In this document: positions 52,371 through 61,878 of the stretch, piece after piece | Position numbering within the stretch: the stretch's first letter is position 1 | How the letters are laid out: the number at the start of each line of letters is the position of its first letter | Assembly (NCBI RefSeq): GCF_900103785.1 | Contig: NZ_FNHE01000010.1 | Coordinates: forward strand, 124,001-188,000 | Source of the DNA: Geodermatophilus siccatus | GTDB lineage: Bacteria; Actinomycetota; Actinomycetes; Mycobacteriales; Geodermatophilaceae | Length of the DNA stretch: 64,000 bases | Reading direction: 5' to 3' | Notes under the pieces: generated by a model | The model's input: the letters and a program-made list of their open reading frames with translations, nothing else | Told to the model about the DNA's origin: nothing | Database searches by the model: none | Program-made: the position numbers and the translations under genes

Positions 52371-52835
52371 GTGACCCCGGTGGACACGCACGAGGCCTAC
52401 GTGCAGGTGGAGCGGGAGATCGGCCTGCTGCTGCGCCGCTCCCGGGCCATCTCCGCCCGCCTGTCCCGGGAGCTGCACCCCGACCTGGACGGCGCCGCCT
52501 ACGGGCTCCTGGCGCTGCTGCAGGACGCCGGCCCGCTGCGCGCCAGTGACCTGGTGGCCCGGCTGGGGCTCGACAAGAGCACGGTCAGCCGCCAGGTCTC
52601 CACGCTGGTCGCGCTGGGCCTGGTGACCCGCGAGGCCGACCCGGCCGACGGCCGCGCCCAGGTGCTCAGCACCTCCCCGGAGGGTGCGGCCCGGCTGTCC
52701 CGCATCCGGGACGCCCGGCGGGCCCGCTGGGAGGCCGACCTCGCGGACTGGCCGACCGAGGACGTCGCCACGCTCGGCGAGCTCCTGGCCCGGCTGAACC
52801 GGCTCGGCGAGGCCCGCGAGGCCGAGGACGGCTGA
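52371..52835 (+). CDS. MarR-family transcriptional regulator
   Basis: The 154-residue protein has a winged helix domain (about 40-115, with ASDLVARLGLDKSTVSRQVS and a DPADGRAQVLSTSPEG wing). The GTG start follows AGGAGG by four bases. It follows hspR by 73 bases and could be read from the same promoter. The target and ligand are not evident. It ends against copy 10 of the element. Confidence 0.9.
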   Translation: MTPVDTHEAYVQVEREIGLLLRRSRAISARLSRELHPDLDGAAYGLLALLQDAGPLRASDLVARLGLDKSTVSRQVSTLVALGLVTREADPADGRAQVLSTSPEGAARLSRIRDARRARWEADLADWPTEDVATLGELLARLNRLGEAREAEDG

Positions 52836-52893
52836 ACGGAGGACCCCGTCCTCGCACCCTCCGCGAGCTCAGGGCGGGGCCCTGGACGGAACC
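52836..52893 (+). repeat. Stop-abutting palindromic element, copy 10
   Basis: It follows the MarR gene stop as TGA-ACGGAGGACCCCGTCCTCGC, then ACCCTCCGCGAGCTCAGGGC and GGGGCCCTGG. It is followed by a separate perfect terminator palindrome. Confidence 0.55.
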
Positions 52894-52903
52894 GCGGACG
52901 ACA

Positions 52904-52935
52904 GCGCCCCCGTACCCGGCCGGGTACGGGGGCGC
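52904..52935. terminator. Perfect 32-base palindrome, two-way terminator
   Basis: GCGCCCCCGTACCCGG (52904-52919) is followed directly by its reverse complement (52920-52935). It lies between the convergent MarR and lactate permease genes and gives a very stable hairpin on both strands. Confidence 0.8.
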
Positions 52936-52955
52936 CGTCGTGTCAGCGGGTCAGG

Positions 52956-54737
52956 TCACGAACCCGGGACCATCCAGCCCAGCACCGGGGAGGCCTGCAG
53001 GACCACGATCAGGCACATGAGCAGCAGGAGCAGCATGCTCCAGCCGAACACCTTCCGGAACAGCTCACCCTCCCGGCCGGCCATGCCGACCGCTGCGGCC
53101 GCGATGGCCAGGTTCTGCGGGCTGACCATCTTGCCCATGACGCCGCCGGAGGAGTTGGCCGCGGCCAGCAGCACCGGGTCGAGACCGGCGTTGGTCGCCG
53201 CCTGCACCTGCAGCGCGCCGAACAGCGCGTTGGCGGAGGTGTCCGAGCCGGTCACCGCGACGCCGATCCAACCCAGGATGGGGGAGAGGAAGGCGAAGAA
53301 GCCGCCGGTCTCGGCCAGCAGCCGGCCGAGGTGGCTGGTCATGCCCGACTGGTTGAGCACGTAGGCCAGCGCGAGCACCGCCATGACGGTGACGATGGCC
53401 CACTTCAGCTCGCGATAGGTGTCGACGTAGGCCTTCAGCGCCCGCCCGGGGGAGATCCGCAGGACCAGCATGGTGAGGATGCCGGCGAAGATCATCAGGG
53501 TGCCGGCGGCCGGGAACCAGTTGAACGAGAACGTCGTGGAGGACAGCTCGGTGTCCGAGCCGGCCGCGAACACGTTCAGGCCCGGCCAGGCGAAGGACGT
53601 CGTCCACGGCGCCTGGGCCAGCGCCGCCTTCACCGGGCCGAGGTTGGCCAGCGCGAAGATGACGATGATGATCCCGTACGGGGCGTAGGCCTTGACGACC
53701 TCGGCCCGAGTGTCGGGGACCACGGGTGCGTCCGTACCGACGGCCGGGGCGTGCGGGTCGCGCGGGGCCTGGTCGCCCGGGGCGTCGCCGAGCTGCTCGC
53801 CGGCGGTCGCGCCGACCCCGCCCCGGCCGCGGGTGCCGCCGGACCCGGCGGCCACGGTGCCGACGCCGCCGCCGGCCAGGGTGGCCGCGGTGACCGGCTC
53901 GTAGGCGGCCTTGCGCATGCGGACGACCGCGACGACGGCGGCCGCGGCGACGAGCGCGGCGATGATGTCGGTCAGCGGCACCGAGATGTAGTTCGCGGCG
54001 ACGAACTGGGCGACGCCGAACGCCAGACCGCCGGCCAGCGCCTCGCGCCAGGTGTCGCGCAGCCCGCGCTTGCCGTCGACGACGAAGACCAGCACCAGGG
54101 GCACGAACGCGGCCAGGATCGGCGTCTGCCGGCCGGCCATGGCACCCAGGGTGTCGATGGTGAGCCGGGCGTCGTCGCTGACGCCGGAGGTGACCGTGGC
54201 CAGCGTCACGATCGGCGTGGCGAGCGCGCCGAAGGCGACCGGGGCGGTGTTGGCGATGAGCGCCACCGCGGCGGCCTTCATCGGCTGGAAGCCCAGCGCC
54301 ATGAGCATGACGACGCTGATGGCGACCGGGGTCCCGAAGCCGGCCAGCGCCTCGAGGAGGGCGCCGAAGCAGAAGGCGATGATGATGGCCTGGATCCGCT
54401 GGTCGGGGCTGACCTTCTCGAACGAGCGCCGCAGCACGTCGAAGTGCCCCGTGGCGACGGTGAGGTTGTAGACCCAGATCGCGTTGATGACGATCCACAG
54501 GATCGGGAAGAAGCCGAACGCGGCGCCCTCGGACGCCGACAGCAGCGACTGTCCGACCGGCATCCGGAACGCCACGATGGCCAGGACGATCGCGACGGCC
54601 AGGGAGATCAGCCCGGCCATCCACGCCTTGACCTTCAGTGCACCGAGGAGCACGAACAGGGTGAGCAGCGGTATCGCTGCCACCAGCGCGCTCAGTGCGA
54701 GTGACCCACCGACAGGGTCGACGACCTGCTCGAACAA
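52956..54737 (-). CDS. lctP: L-lactate/glycolate permease, LctP family
   Basis: The 593-residue carrier has about 13 membrane helices and the family segments FGALLEALAGFGTPVAISVV and NSSGGVMGKMVSPQNLAIAA. It has a Gly/Pro/Asp-rich cytosolic loop near 290-340. It imports lactate or glycolate with protons. The start is TTG at 54737 with GGAAGGAG about five bases before it; no ATG gives the N-terminus. It follows glcF in the glycolate operon, with copy 11 of the element between them. Confidence 0.93.
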   Translation of the reverse strand: MFEQVVDPVGGSLALSALVAAIPLLTLFVLLGALKVKAWMAGLISLAVAIVLAIVAFRMPVGQSLLSASEGAAFGFFPILWIVINAIWVYNLTVATGHFDVLRRSFEKVSPDQRIQAIIIAFCFGALLEALAGFGTPVAISVVMLMALGFQPMKAAAVALIANTAPVAFGALATPIVTLATVTSGVSDDARLTIDTLGAMAGRQTPILAAFVPLVLVFVVDGKRGLRDTWREALAGGLAFGVAQFVAANYISVPLTDIIAALVAAAAVVAVVRMRKAAYEPVTAATLAGGGVGTVAAGSGGTRGRGGVGATAGEQLGDAPGDQAPRDPHAPAVGTDAPVVPDTRAEVVKAYAPYGIIIVIFALANLGPVKAALAQAPWTTSFAWPGLNVFAAGSDTELSSTTFSFNWFPAAGTLMIFAGILTMLVLRISPGRALKAYVDTYRELKWAIVTVMAVLALAYVLNQSGMTSHLGRLLAETGGFFAFLSPILGWIGVAVTGSDTSANALFGALQVQAATNAGLDPVLLAAANSSGGVMGKMVSPQNLAIAAAAVGMAGREGELFRKVFGWSMLLLLLMCLIVVLQASPVLGWMVPGS

Positions 54738-54810
54738 CGGGGCTCCTTCCCTCGGCGTGAGGGTGCGAGGCTGGGTGGGTGGACGTGGGGCGGTTCAGTG
54801 TGGAGCAGGG

Positions 54811-54863
54811 CCGGCCCCCCTGCGGGGCCCGCTGCGAGCTGGCGGGTAGCAGGGGGGCCTTTT
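54811..54863 (-). repeat. Stop-abutting palindromic element, copy 11
   Basis: On the minus strand it follows the glcF stop as TGA-AAAAGGCCCCCCTGC. The 11-base arms GGCCCCCCTGC (54813-54823) and GCAGGGGGGCC (54849-54859) pair perfectly, with CCCGCTGCGAGCTGGCGGG inside. It closely matches copy 2. The T-run at 54860-54864 is on the plus strand, so it would not act as a classic terminator for glcF. Confidence 0.6.
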
Positions 54864-56495
54864 TCACCCGTCCGTGGCGACGGGACGGGCCAGGGCGGTG
54901 CCGGGGCCGTTGAGCGCCCGGTCGAGCAGTTCCTCCACGGGCACCCCGCGGATCGAGGCGTCCAGCACCTGCACCGTGTGCGCGACCGGCATCCGCTTGC
55001 CCATGCGGGCCAGCGTGGTCGCGACCTGCATCCAGCAACCGGGGTTGGCGGTCACCATCAGGTCCGCGCCGGTGGCGAGGACGGCGGCCGCCTTGCGCTC
55101 GCCGAGCTCGCGTGCCGGCTCGGGCTGCAGCATGTTGTAGGTACCGGCGCTGCCGCAGCACAGCTCGGCCTCGGTGAGCTGCCTGAGCTCCACGCCCGGG
55201 ATCCCGCGCAGCACCTTCCGCGGCTCCTCGCGGATGCCCTGCGCGTGGGCCAGGTGGCAGGCGTCCTGGTAGGCCACGGTCATGGGCAGCGGGTGCCGCT
55301 CGGCGACCGGGCCCAGCTCGACGATGAACTCGCTGATGTCCCGGGCCTTCTTCGCGAGGGCCTCGGCGCGCTCGGCCCACTCCGGCTCGTCGCGCAGCTG
55401 GTGGCCGTACTCCTTGACGTTCGAGCCACAGCCGGCGGCGTTGAGGATGACGTGGTCGACGCCGGCCCGCTCGAAGGTCTCGATCGTCCGCTTGGCGAAG
55501 TCGAGGGCCTGCTCCTCCCGCCCGCCGTGGCCGGGCAGGGCCCCGCAGCAGCCCTGGCTCCGGGGCACGATGACGTCGCAGCCCTCGGCGGCCAGCACCC
55601 GCACGGTCGCGGCGTTCACGTCGGGGAAGAACGTCCCCTGCACGCAGCCGGCCAGCAGCCCGACGACCGCGCGCCGCTGGCCCACGGCCGGCGTCCGCTC
55701 GGGGACGCGCTCCACCGGGCCGAGCTTGGGCGCCAGCGACTCCATGGCCATCAGCGGGCCCGGCAGCTTGCTCATCAGCCCGGAGCGGGTCAGCAGGCTG
55801 CCGAGCCGACTGGCCTGGTAGGCGCGCAGCGGCCCGCGCAGGGCGCGCAGCCGCTTCGGGTAGGGGAACAGGTTGTAGATGAGGTCGCGGTAGAACTTCT
55901 CGGCCCGCGACCGCCGATAGCGCCGCTCGATCTGCGGGCGCGTGGCCTCGATGAGCTTGTCGTACTGGACGCCGGACGGGCAGGCCGTCACGCAGGCCAT
56001 GCAGCCGAGGCACTGGTCGAAGTGGCGGACCATCGAGTCGTCGAGCGGCTCGCCCTCCAGCGCCTCCTTCATGAGGTAGATGCGTCCTCGGGGGCTGTCC
56101 ATCTCCTCGCCCCAGAGCACGTACGTGGGGCAGGTGGGCAGGCAGAACCCGCAGTGCACGCAGTCGCCGATGAGTGCCGGGTCCGGCGGGTGGTGCTCGT
56201 CGAAGGCCGGCTGGACGGCCTGCCGCGTCGTCGGCACGCCGAGCAGGGTCGGGGTGCCCACGGTGGCGGCCCCGGTGCCGGCCGGCAGGTCGATGTCCTG
56301 GCCGATGTCGAGCGGACGGCGGGCCCCGACCACCGCGGCCGGCGCCTCGTCGGCCCCGCGGACCGCGCCGGTCGGCGAGTCGGGCGGCAGGTCGGCGACC
56401 GAGTCGCGCACCGGGCCGACGTTCGGCGACGCGCCGGGGGACCCGGGCGGGGGCGAGTCGCCCCGGTCGTGACTGCCCGGCGTGATCTCCGTCAT
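54864..56495 (-). CDS. glcF: Glycolate oxidase iron-sulfur subunit
   Basis: The 543-residue protein carries electrons from GlcD/GlcE. Two 4Fe-4S motifs are seen: Cys112, 115, 118 and 122 (CVHCGFCLPTCP) and Cys162, 165, 168 and 172 (CLGCMACVTACP). Two CCG domains follow (SQGCCGALPGHGG and ELCCGSAGTYN). The first 95 or so residues are a Pro/Gly/Asp-rich extension not typical of GlcF. The ATG follows the glcE stop directly upstream on this strand. It is cytosolic. Confidence 0.93.
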   Translation of the reverse strand: MTEITPGSHDRGDSPPPGSPGASPNVGPVRDSVADLPPDSPTGAVRGADEAPAAVVGARRPLDIGQDIDLPAGTGAATVGTPTLLGVPTTRQAVQPAFDEHHPPDPALIGDCVHCGFCLPTCPTYVLWGEEMDSPRGRIYLMKEALEGEPLDDSMVRHFDQCLGCMACVTACPSGVQYDKLIEATRPQIERRYRRSRAEKFYRDLIYNLFPYPKRLRALRGPLRAYQASRLGSLLTRSGLMSKLPGPLMAMESLAPKLGPVERVPERTPAVGQRRAVVGLLAGCVQGTFFPDVNAATVRVLAAEGCDVIVPRSQGCCGALPGHGGREEQALDFAKRTIETFERAGVDHVILNAAGCGSNVKEYGHQLRDEPEWAERAEALAKKARDISEFIVELGPVAERHPLPMTVAYQDACHLAHAQGIREEPRKVLRGIPGVELRQLTEAELCCGSAGTYNMLQPEPARELGERKAAAVLATGADLMVTANPGCWMQVATTLARMGKRMPVAHTVQVLDASIRGVPVEELLDRALNGPGTALARPVATDG

Positions 56496-57683
56496 CTACA
56501 ACCCTCCGACGAACCGGCCCGGCGACATCCGCCGCTCGGGGTCGAACCTCTCCTTGACCCGCCGCATCAGGTCCAGCGAGTCGCCGACCGGACCCCAGTG
56601 GTCCAGGCGCTCGCGGACGGCGTCAGGCGCACGCAGGACCACCGCGGTCCCGTCGTGCGGGGCGATCGCGGCACGCAGCCGGGGCAGCGCCTCGGCCGCC
56701 TCCGCGGCCGGGACCGCCGCGTAGGACACGCCCGTGGCGGCGTGCGCGGCCACCGCCGTCCCGGCGGGGAGCGCGCCCAGCACCGCCGAGAGCGATGCCG
56801 GTGCGTAGGCCAGCCGCAGCAGCACGTCGTCCGCACCGCCGGGCCGCCGGCCGAAGTCCTCCGGCAGGTCCTCGGACTCCTCGCCGCCGCCGAGCAGGGC
56901 GACGGCGGCCCGGGCCTGCCCGGCCACCGATTCCGCGATGGACTCGAACAGCACGACCAGTCGTGCGGTGCCGTCGGCCGCGGCGATCAGCTCCACGGCC
57001 GAGGGAGTGAGCGTCGAGCGGGCCAGCGCGACCGACAGGGGACCGGCAGCCGCGGTGTCCGGCAGCTGGAGCGTGACCACCCGGCGCGCCGGCGGCACCG
57101 GGTGCAGCCGCCACGTGGTGGAGACCACGACGCCGAGCGTCCCGTGGGCGCCCGTGAACAGCTTGCCGAGGTCGTACCCGGCGACGTTCTTGACGACCTT
57201 GCCGCCCGCGTGCGCCACGGTGCCGTCGGCGAGGACCACGGTGATGCCGATGAGCAGGTCACGCGTGGTGCCGTACCGCAGCCGGCGCGGACCCGACGCG
57301 TTCGCGCTCACCACGCCGCCCAGCGTGGCGCCGTCCTCGGGCGGGTCCAGGCCGAGCAGCTGGCCGGCCCGGCCCACCTGCGCCTGCAGGTCGGCCAGGC
57401 GCACCCCGGCCTCGGCCACGACGGTGAGGTCGCCCGCCACGTGCTCGACGACCCGGTCGAGGCCGGTGAGGTCCAGCAGGAGGTCGCAGGACTCCGGCGG
57501 TGGAGCCCAGGTCAGCTTGCTGCGCCCGCCGACCGGGACGACGGAGCGCCCGTCGGCCGCCGCGGCCCTCACGACCTCGGCGACCTGGTCGACCGTGGTG
57601 GGCCGGACCACCTCGCGCGGGACCACGCCACCGACCGCGTCGTCGGGTCCGCCGGCTCGACGGGTGTCGGTGACGGCGGTCAT
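56496..57683 (-). CDS. glcE: Glycolate oxidase FAD-binding subunit
   Basis: The 395-residue FAD-linked protein has the FAD_binding_4 domain (about 22-195, with VVPVGGRSKLTW and GATLGGVVSANASGPRRLRY). It joins GlcD and GlcF in the complex that oxidises glycolate to glyoxylate. Its ATG shares one base with the glcD stop (TGATG), and its stop is directly followed by the glcF ATG, so the three are tightly coupled. Confidence 0.93.
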   Translation of the reverse strand: MTAVTDTRRAGGPDDAVGGVVPREVVRPTTVDQVAEVVRAAAADGRSVVPVGGRSKLTWAPPPESCDLLLDLTGLDRVVEHVAGDLTVVAEAGVRLADLQAQVGRAGQLLGLDPPEDGATLGGVVSANASGPRRLRYGTTRDLLIGITVVLADGTVAHAGGKVVKNVAGYDLGKLFTGAHGTLGVVVSTTWRLHPVPPARRVVTLQLPDTAAAGPLSVALARSTLTPSAVELIAAADGTARLVVLFESIAESVAGQARAAVALLGGGEESEDLPEDFGRRPGGADDVLLRLAYAPASLSAVLGALPAGTAVAAHAATGVSYAAVPAAEAAEALPRLRAAIAPHDGTAVVLRAPDAVRERLDHWGPVGDSLDLMRRVKERFDPERRMSPGRFVGGL

Positions 57684-59170
57684 CAGAAGACCTCGCCCAG
57701 GCCGGCTGCCTGCACCGGGTGCTCGCCCTTCCGGACGCCGGGCCGCTCGCCGCACAACCGCGGGGTCGGGAAGACCTTGCCCGGGTTGGCGACGCCGTCG
57801 GGGTCGAAGGCGCACCGCAGCAGCTGCATGGTGTCGAGGTCCTCGGGTGTGAACTGCTTGCCCATCTTCATCCGCTTCTCCTGGCCGACCCCGTGCTCGC
57901 CGGTGATCGAGCCGCCGGAGGTGATGCAGAGCTCGAGGATGGCGCCGGCCAGCTCCTCGGCCTCGTGGGCCTGGCCCTCGACCGCGTCGTCGAACAGCAC
58001 GAGCGGGTGCAGGTTGCCGTCGCCGGCGTGGAACACGTTGGCCACGCGCAGGCCCCGCTCGTCGGCCATGCGTTCGATCTCGGCGAGCACCTCGGGCAGC
58101 TTCGTGCGGGGGATGACGCCGTCCTGGACGAAGTAGCTCGGGCTGATCCGGCCGACCGCCGCGAACGCCGACTTGCGGCCCTTCCACATCAGCGCCCGCT
58201 CCGCGTCGTCGGCCGCGATGCGGATCTCGAAGGCGTTGCGGGCCCGGGCGATCTCCTCGACCTGCCGGAACTGGGCCTCGACCTCGACCTGCGGGCCGTC
58301 GAGCTCGATGACCAGCACCGCCACCGCGCCCTCGGGGTACCCGCAGCTCACCGCGGCCTCGGCGGCCTCGATGGCCAGCGCGTCCATCATCTCGACGGCG
58401 GCCGGCAGGATCCCGGCCGCGATGATGTCGCTGACCGTGCCGGCCGCGTCCTCGACCGAGGAGTAGCCCACCAGCATGGTCTGCACGGCCTCCGGCACCC
58501 GGATCAACCGCAGGGTCAGCTCGGTGGCCACACCGAGGGTGCCCTCGCTGCCGATGAACGCGCCCAGCAGGTCGTAGCCGGGGTGCTCGGGCGCGCGCCC
58601 GCCGAGGTGCACGACCTCGCCGTCCGGCAGCACCACCTCGGCGCCGAGGACGTGGTTGACCGTGAAGCCGTACTTCAGGCAGTGGGCGCCCCCGGCGTTC
58701 TCGGCCACGTTCCCGCCGATCGAGCAGACCAGCTGGGACGACGGGTCGGGCGCGTAGGCCAGGTCGTGGGGCGCCGCGTCGCGGGTGACCCACAGGTTGA
58801 TGACCCCGGGCTCGACGGTGACCTGGCGGTTGTCCGCGTCCACCGGGGACAGCTTGCGCAGCCGCGACAGCACGAGCAGGACGCCGTCGGCGCTGGGCAG
58901 CGCGCCACCGGACAGACCCGTGCCCGAGCCGCGCGCCACGAAGGGGACGCCGGCCTCGGAGCACAGCCGCACCGTGTCGACGACGTGCTGCCGGCTCTCG
59001 GCCAGCACCACGATCGCCGGGGTGACCTTGAAGTTGGCCAGCCCGTCGCACTCGTACGTGCGCACCTGCGCGCGGTCGGTGAGCACCCGCTCGGTGCCGA
59101 CCGCGGTCCGCAGCCGCTCGGCCAGGGCGGTGGTGCGGTCGGAGAGAACTGGCTCGGCGATGGCGGTCAT
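57683..59170 (-). CDS. glcD: Glycolate oxidase catalytic FAD subunit
   Basis: The 495-residue flavoprotein oxidises glycolate (or lactate) at its FAD. The FAD domain holds VPFVARGSGTGLSGGALPS and CSIGGNVAENAGGAHCLKYG, and the C-terminal domain has NVFHAGDGNLHPLVLFD and GEHGVGQEKR, all typical. The ATG is 42 bases after the malate synthase stop, so it follows aceB in the same unit. The product glyoxylate is the substrate of that enzyme. Confidence 0.95.
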   Translation of the reverse strand: MTAIAEPVLSDRTTALAERLRTAVGTERVLTDRAQVRTYECDGLANFKVTPAIVVLAESRQHVVDTVRLCSEAGVPFVARGSGTGLSGGALPSADGVLLVLSRLRKLSPVDADNRQVTVEPGVINLWVTRDAAPHDLAYAPDPSSQLVCSIGGNVAENAGGAHCLKYGFTVNHVLGAEVVLPDGEVVHLGGRAPEHPGYDLLGAFIGSEGTLGVATELTLRLIRVPEAVQTMLVGYSSVEDAAGTVSDIIAAGILPAAVEMMDALAIEAAEAAVSCGYPEGAVAVLVIELDGPQVEVEAQFRQVEEIARARNAFEIRIAADDAERALMWKGRKSAFAAVGRISPSYFVQDGVIPRTKLPEVLAEIERMADERGLRVANVFHAGDGNLHPLVLFDDAVEGQAHEAEELAGAILELCITSGGSITGEHGVGQEKRMKMGKQFTPEDLDTMQLLRCAFDPDGVANPGKVFPTPRLCGERPGVRKGEHPVQAAGLGEVF

Positions 59171-59212
59171 GGCGTCCTCACAGCATCCGCTCGGTGGGAA
59201 GGTGGGCCAGGG

Positions 59213-60823
59213 TCACGGCATGCGCTCGTAGGCCGGCAGGGTCAGGAAGTCGGAGTACTCGTCGGACACCGCCATCTCCAGGAACAGCGCGCGGGCGTCG
59301 TCCCAGCGGCCGGAGGCGAAGGAGTCGCCGCGGGCCTCGGCGATGGCCTTCATCTCCTCGTCGGTGATCCGCTCCACCAGCTCGCGGGTGACCGTCTCGC
59401 CGTTCGAGAGCTGCACCCCGTTGTGCAGCCACTGCCAGACCTGGCTGCGGGAGATCTCGGCGGTGGCGGCGTCCTCCATGAGGTTGTTGATGCCGACGGC
59501 GCCGGAGCCCCGCAGCCACGACTCGATGTACTGGATGCCGACGCTGATGTTGCTGCGCAGGCCCGCCTCGGTGATCTCACCCGGGGTGGAGCGGACGTCG
59601 AGCAGCTGCTCGGCCGTCACCTGCATGTCCTCGCGCTTCTTGTCGATCTGGTTGGGGCGCTCTCCGAGGACGGCGGTGAAGACCTCCTTGCAGAGCTCGA
59701 CCATGCCCGGGTGGGCCACCCAGGAGCCGTCGAAGCCGTCGTTGGCCTCGCGCTCCTTGTCGGCCCGGACCTTGGCGAAGGCCTGCTCGTTGACCGCCGG
59801 GTCCTTGGAGGGGATGAACGCGGCCATGCCACCGATGGCGTGCGCGCCGCGCTTGTGGCAGGTGCGGACCAACAGCTCGGTGTAGGCGCGCATGAACGGC
59901 ACGGTCATCGTCACGGAGTTGCGGTCGGGGAGGAGGAAGTCCTCACCCCGGGTCCGGAAGGTCTTGACGACGCTGAACATGTAGTCCCAGCGGCCGGCGT
60001 TGAGGCCGGCGGAGTGCTCGCGCAGCTCGTGGAGGATCTCCTCCATCTCGAACGCCGCGGGGTAGGTCTCGATGAGGACCGTCGCGCGGATGGTGCCGCG
60101 CGGGATGCCCAGGTGGTCCTGCGCCAGGTTGAAGGCGTCGTTCCAGAGCCGCGCCTCGAGGTGGCTCTCCATCTTCGGCAGGTAGAAGTACGGACCCTGG
60201 CCGCGGTCGATCTGCTTCTGGCCGCAGCTGGCCAGGTACAGCGCGAAGTCGACCAGGCTGCCGGAGGTCTGCTCGCCGTCGACGGTGATGTGCTTCTCGG
60301 GGAGGTGCCAGCCGCGCGGGCGCACGATGATCGTGGGCAGCTCCACGTCGTCGCGGACGCGGTACTCCTTGCCCTCCGGGCTGGTGAACTCCAGCGTGCC
60401 GTCGATGGAGTCCATCAGGTTCAGCGGGCCGTTGACCACGTTGGTCCACAGCGGGGAGTTGGCGTCCTCCTGGTCGGCCAGCCAGCACTTCGCGCCGGAG
60501 TTCAGCGCGTTGATCGTCATCTTCCGGTCGGTGGGACCGGTCATCTCGACCCGGCGGTCGACCAGGCCGGGCGCGGGGTGGGCCACCTGCCAGGAGTCGT
60601 CCTCGCGGATGGACCGGGTCTCCTCGAGGAAGCCCAGGCTGGCCCCGTCGGCCAGGGCGCGCACCCGCTCCTGCCGGGCCGCGAGCCGCTCGAGCCGGCG
60701 CCCGTTGAGCTCGCGGTGGAGGAGGGCGACGAGCTCGAGCGCCCGGGGGGTGAGGATCTCGTCGAACCGGTCCTCGATCGGGCCGGTGATCTCGAGACCG
60801 TCCACGCCGGCGATGGTGCTCAT
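59213..60823 (-). CDS. aceB: Malate synthase A
   Basis: The 536-residue enzyme joins glyoxylate and acetyl-CoA to give malate. The family segments [20 protein letters not shown] followed by [10 protein letters not shown], and [20 protein letters not shown], contain the active arginine and magnesium ligands. The ATG at 60823 follows GGGAGA. It heads the aceB-glcD-glcE-glcF-lctP unit and diverges from an IclR regulator. Isocitrate lyase is not in the window, so the glyoxylate may come mainly from glycolate. Confidence 0.95.
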   Translation of the reverse strand: MSTIAGVDGLEITGPIEDRFDEILTPRALELVALLHRELNGRRLERLAARQERVRALADGASLGFLEETRSIREDDSWQVAHPAPGLVDRRVEMTGPTDRKMTINALNSGAKCWLADQEDANSPLWTNVVNGPLNLMDSIDGTLEFTSPEGKEYRVRDDVELPTIIVRPRGWHLPEKHITVDGEQTSGSLVDFALYLASCGQKQIDRGQGPYFYLPKMESHLEARLWNDAFNLAQDHLGIPRGTIRATVLIETYPAAFEMEEILHELREHSAGLNAGRWDYMFSVVKTFRTRGEDFLLPDRNSVTMTVPFMRAYTELLVRTCHKRGAHAIGGMAAFIPSKDPAVNEQAFAKVRADKEREANDGFDGSWVAHPGMVELCKEVFTAVLGERPNQIDKKREDMQVTAEQLLDVRSTPGEITEAGLRSNISVGIQYIESWLRGSGAVGINNLMEDAATAEISRSQVWQWLHNGVQLSNGETVTRELVERITDEEMKAIAEARGDSFASGRWDDARALFLEMAVSDEYSDFLTLPAYERMP

Positions 60824-60890
60824 GGATCTCCCTGAGTCGCTGTGCTGGGCGCCGACCAATTCCGCTGGACGGGAGGTCGGAGTACTCTCA

Positions 60891-60905
60891 TTCCGCATCG
60901 TGGAA
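60891..60905. promoter_or_regulatory. Candidate IclR operator TTCCGCATCGTGGAA
   Basis: The outer TTCC and GGAA arms form an imperfect palindrome of the kind bound by IclR-family proteins. It lies midway between the aceB and iclR-type genes (68 and 104 bases from their starts). A further GGAA at 60923-60926 lies nearby. Confidence 0.45.
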
Positions 60906-61008
60906 CACGTTGTCTGGTTAATGGAAAAGTAGTGGGACCCATCACGCTTTTCAACCCGAGGTGCCCATGGTCCGGAACCCGAACGGGCGGAACGAGGGGA
61001 GAGGGCCC

Positions 61009-61785
61009 ATGGCCGCTGGCGGGACCGTGGACGGCGTGCAGTCGCTGGACCGCGCCTTCCTCCTGCTCGAGCTCATGGCCGACGCCGACGGCGAGGTCGC
61101 GATCAGCCGGCTGGCCACCGACAGCGGCCTGGCGGTGTCGACCATCCACCGGCTGGTGCGCACGCTGGTGGCCCGCGGCTACGTGCGCCAGCTGCCGTCG
61201 CGGCGCTACGTGCTGGGCCCCCGGCTGATCCACCTGGGGGAGTGCTCGTCGCGGGTGCTGGCCACGTGGGCCCAGCCGCACCTCTCCCGGCTCGTCGACA
61301 CCATCGGCGAGACCGCCAACATGGCGATGCTCGACGGCGACCGGGTCGTCTACGCCGCCCAGGTGCCCTCCCGGCACTCGATGCGGATGTTCACCGAGGT
61401 CGGCCGGCGGGTGCACCTGCACTGCACCGGCGTGGGCAAGGTGCTGCTGGCCCAGATGCCGCCGGAGACGGCGCGCCGGCTGCTCGTGCAGGGCGGCATG
61501 CCGGCGCGCACCGACCGCACGGTGACCGACCCCGACGAGCTGCTGGCCCAGCTGCCGGGCGTCGCCGAACAGGGCTACGCCCTCGACGACGGCGAGCAGG
61601 AGGCCGGCGTGCGGTGCGTCGCGGTGCCCGTGCCCGGCGGCTCCGCGGCCGGGGCGATCTCCGTCTCCGGGCCGGCCGGTCGGCTGGGGCTCGACGCCGT
61701 GCCCCGGGTGGTGCCCCTGCTGCAGTCCGCGGCGGCCGCGCTGGCCTCCGAGCTCGGCTGGGGCGTCGACCGGCTCGGCCGCTGA
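61009..61785 (+). CDS. IclR-family regulator of the glycolate/malate synthase operon
   Basis: The 258-residue protein has an N-terminal winged helix (about 10-70, with [20 protein letters not shown]) and an IclR effector domain (with [17 protein letters not shown] and [17 protein letters not shown]). It diverges from aceB, and such regulators commonly control glyoxylate and allantoin genes in actinobacteria. The ATG at 61009 follows GAGGGGAGAGG; an in-frame GTG 16 codons earlier is less likely. Confidence 0.92.
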   Translation: MAAGGTVDGVQSLDRAFLLLELMADADGEVAISRLATDSGLAVSTIHRLVRTLVARGYVRQLPSRRYVLGPRLIHLGECSSRVLATWAQPHLSRLVDTIGETANMAMLDGDRVVYAAQVPSRHSMRMFTEVGRRVHLHCTGVGKVLLAQMPPETARRLLVQGGMPARTDRTVTDPDELLAQLPGVAEQGYALDDGEQEAGVRCVAVPVPGGSAAGAISVSGPAGRLGLDAVPRVVPLLQSAAAALASELGWGVDRLGR

Positions 61786-61803
61786 GGGTGGGCGCCCTCA
61801 CAG

Positions 61804-61845
61804 GGCAACAAGTTGCCTACCGCAACCAAACATCCGTATGGTTGC
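61804..61845 (+). promoter_or_regulatory. MarR operators and promoter before the MarR-MFS pair
   Basis: GGCAAC-AA-GTTGCC (61804-61817) and GCAACCA-N10-TGGTTGC (61822-61828 and 61839-61845) are perfect inverted repeats sharing GCAAC. A promoter fits inside: TTGCCT (61813-61818), 18 bases, TATGGT (61837-61842). Binding would block it, so self-control is likely. Confidence 0.55.
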
Positions 61846-61878
61846 ACGAGGCAAGTACCCCCTGTCGAGGACGGCGAC

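Noticed and set aside
54849..54864. A classic plus-strand terminator (GC stem then TTTTT)
   Set aside because: No plus-strand gene lies upstream; the T-run is on the wrong strand for glcF. The stem belongs to the dispersed element family.
54798..58136. A 1112-residue plus-strand open frame over glcF, glcE and glcD
   Set aside because: Composition and lack of motifs show it to be a shadow; the minus strand has well-conserved glycolate oxidase subunits with coupled starts.
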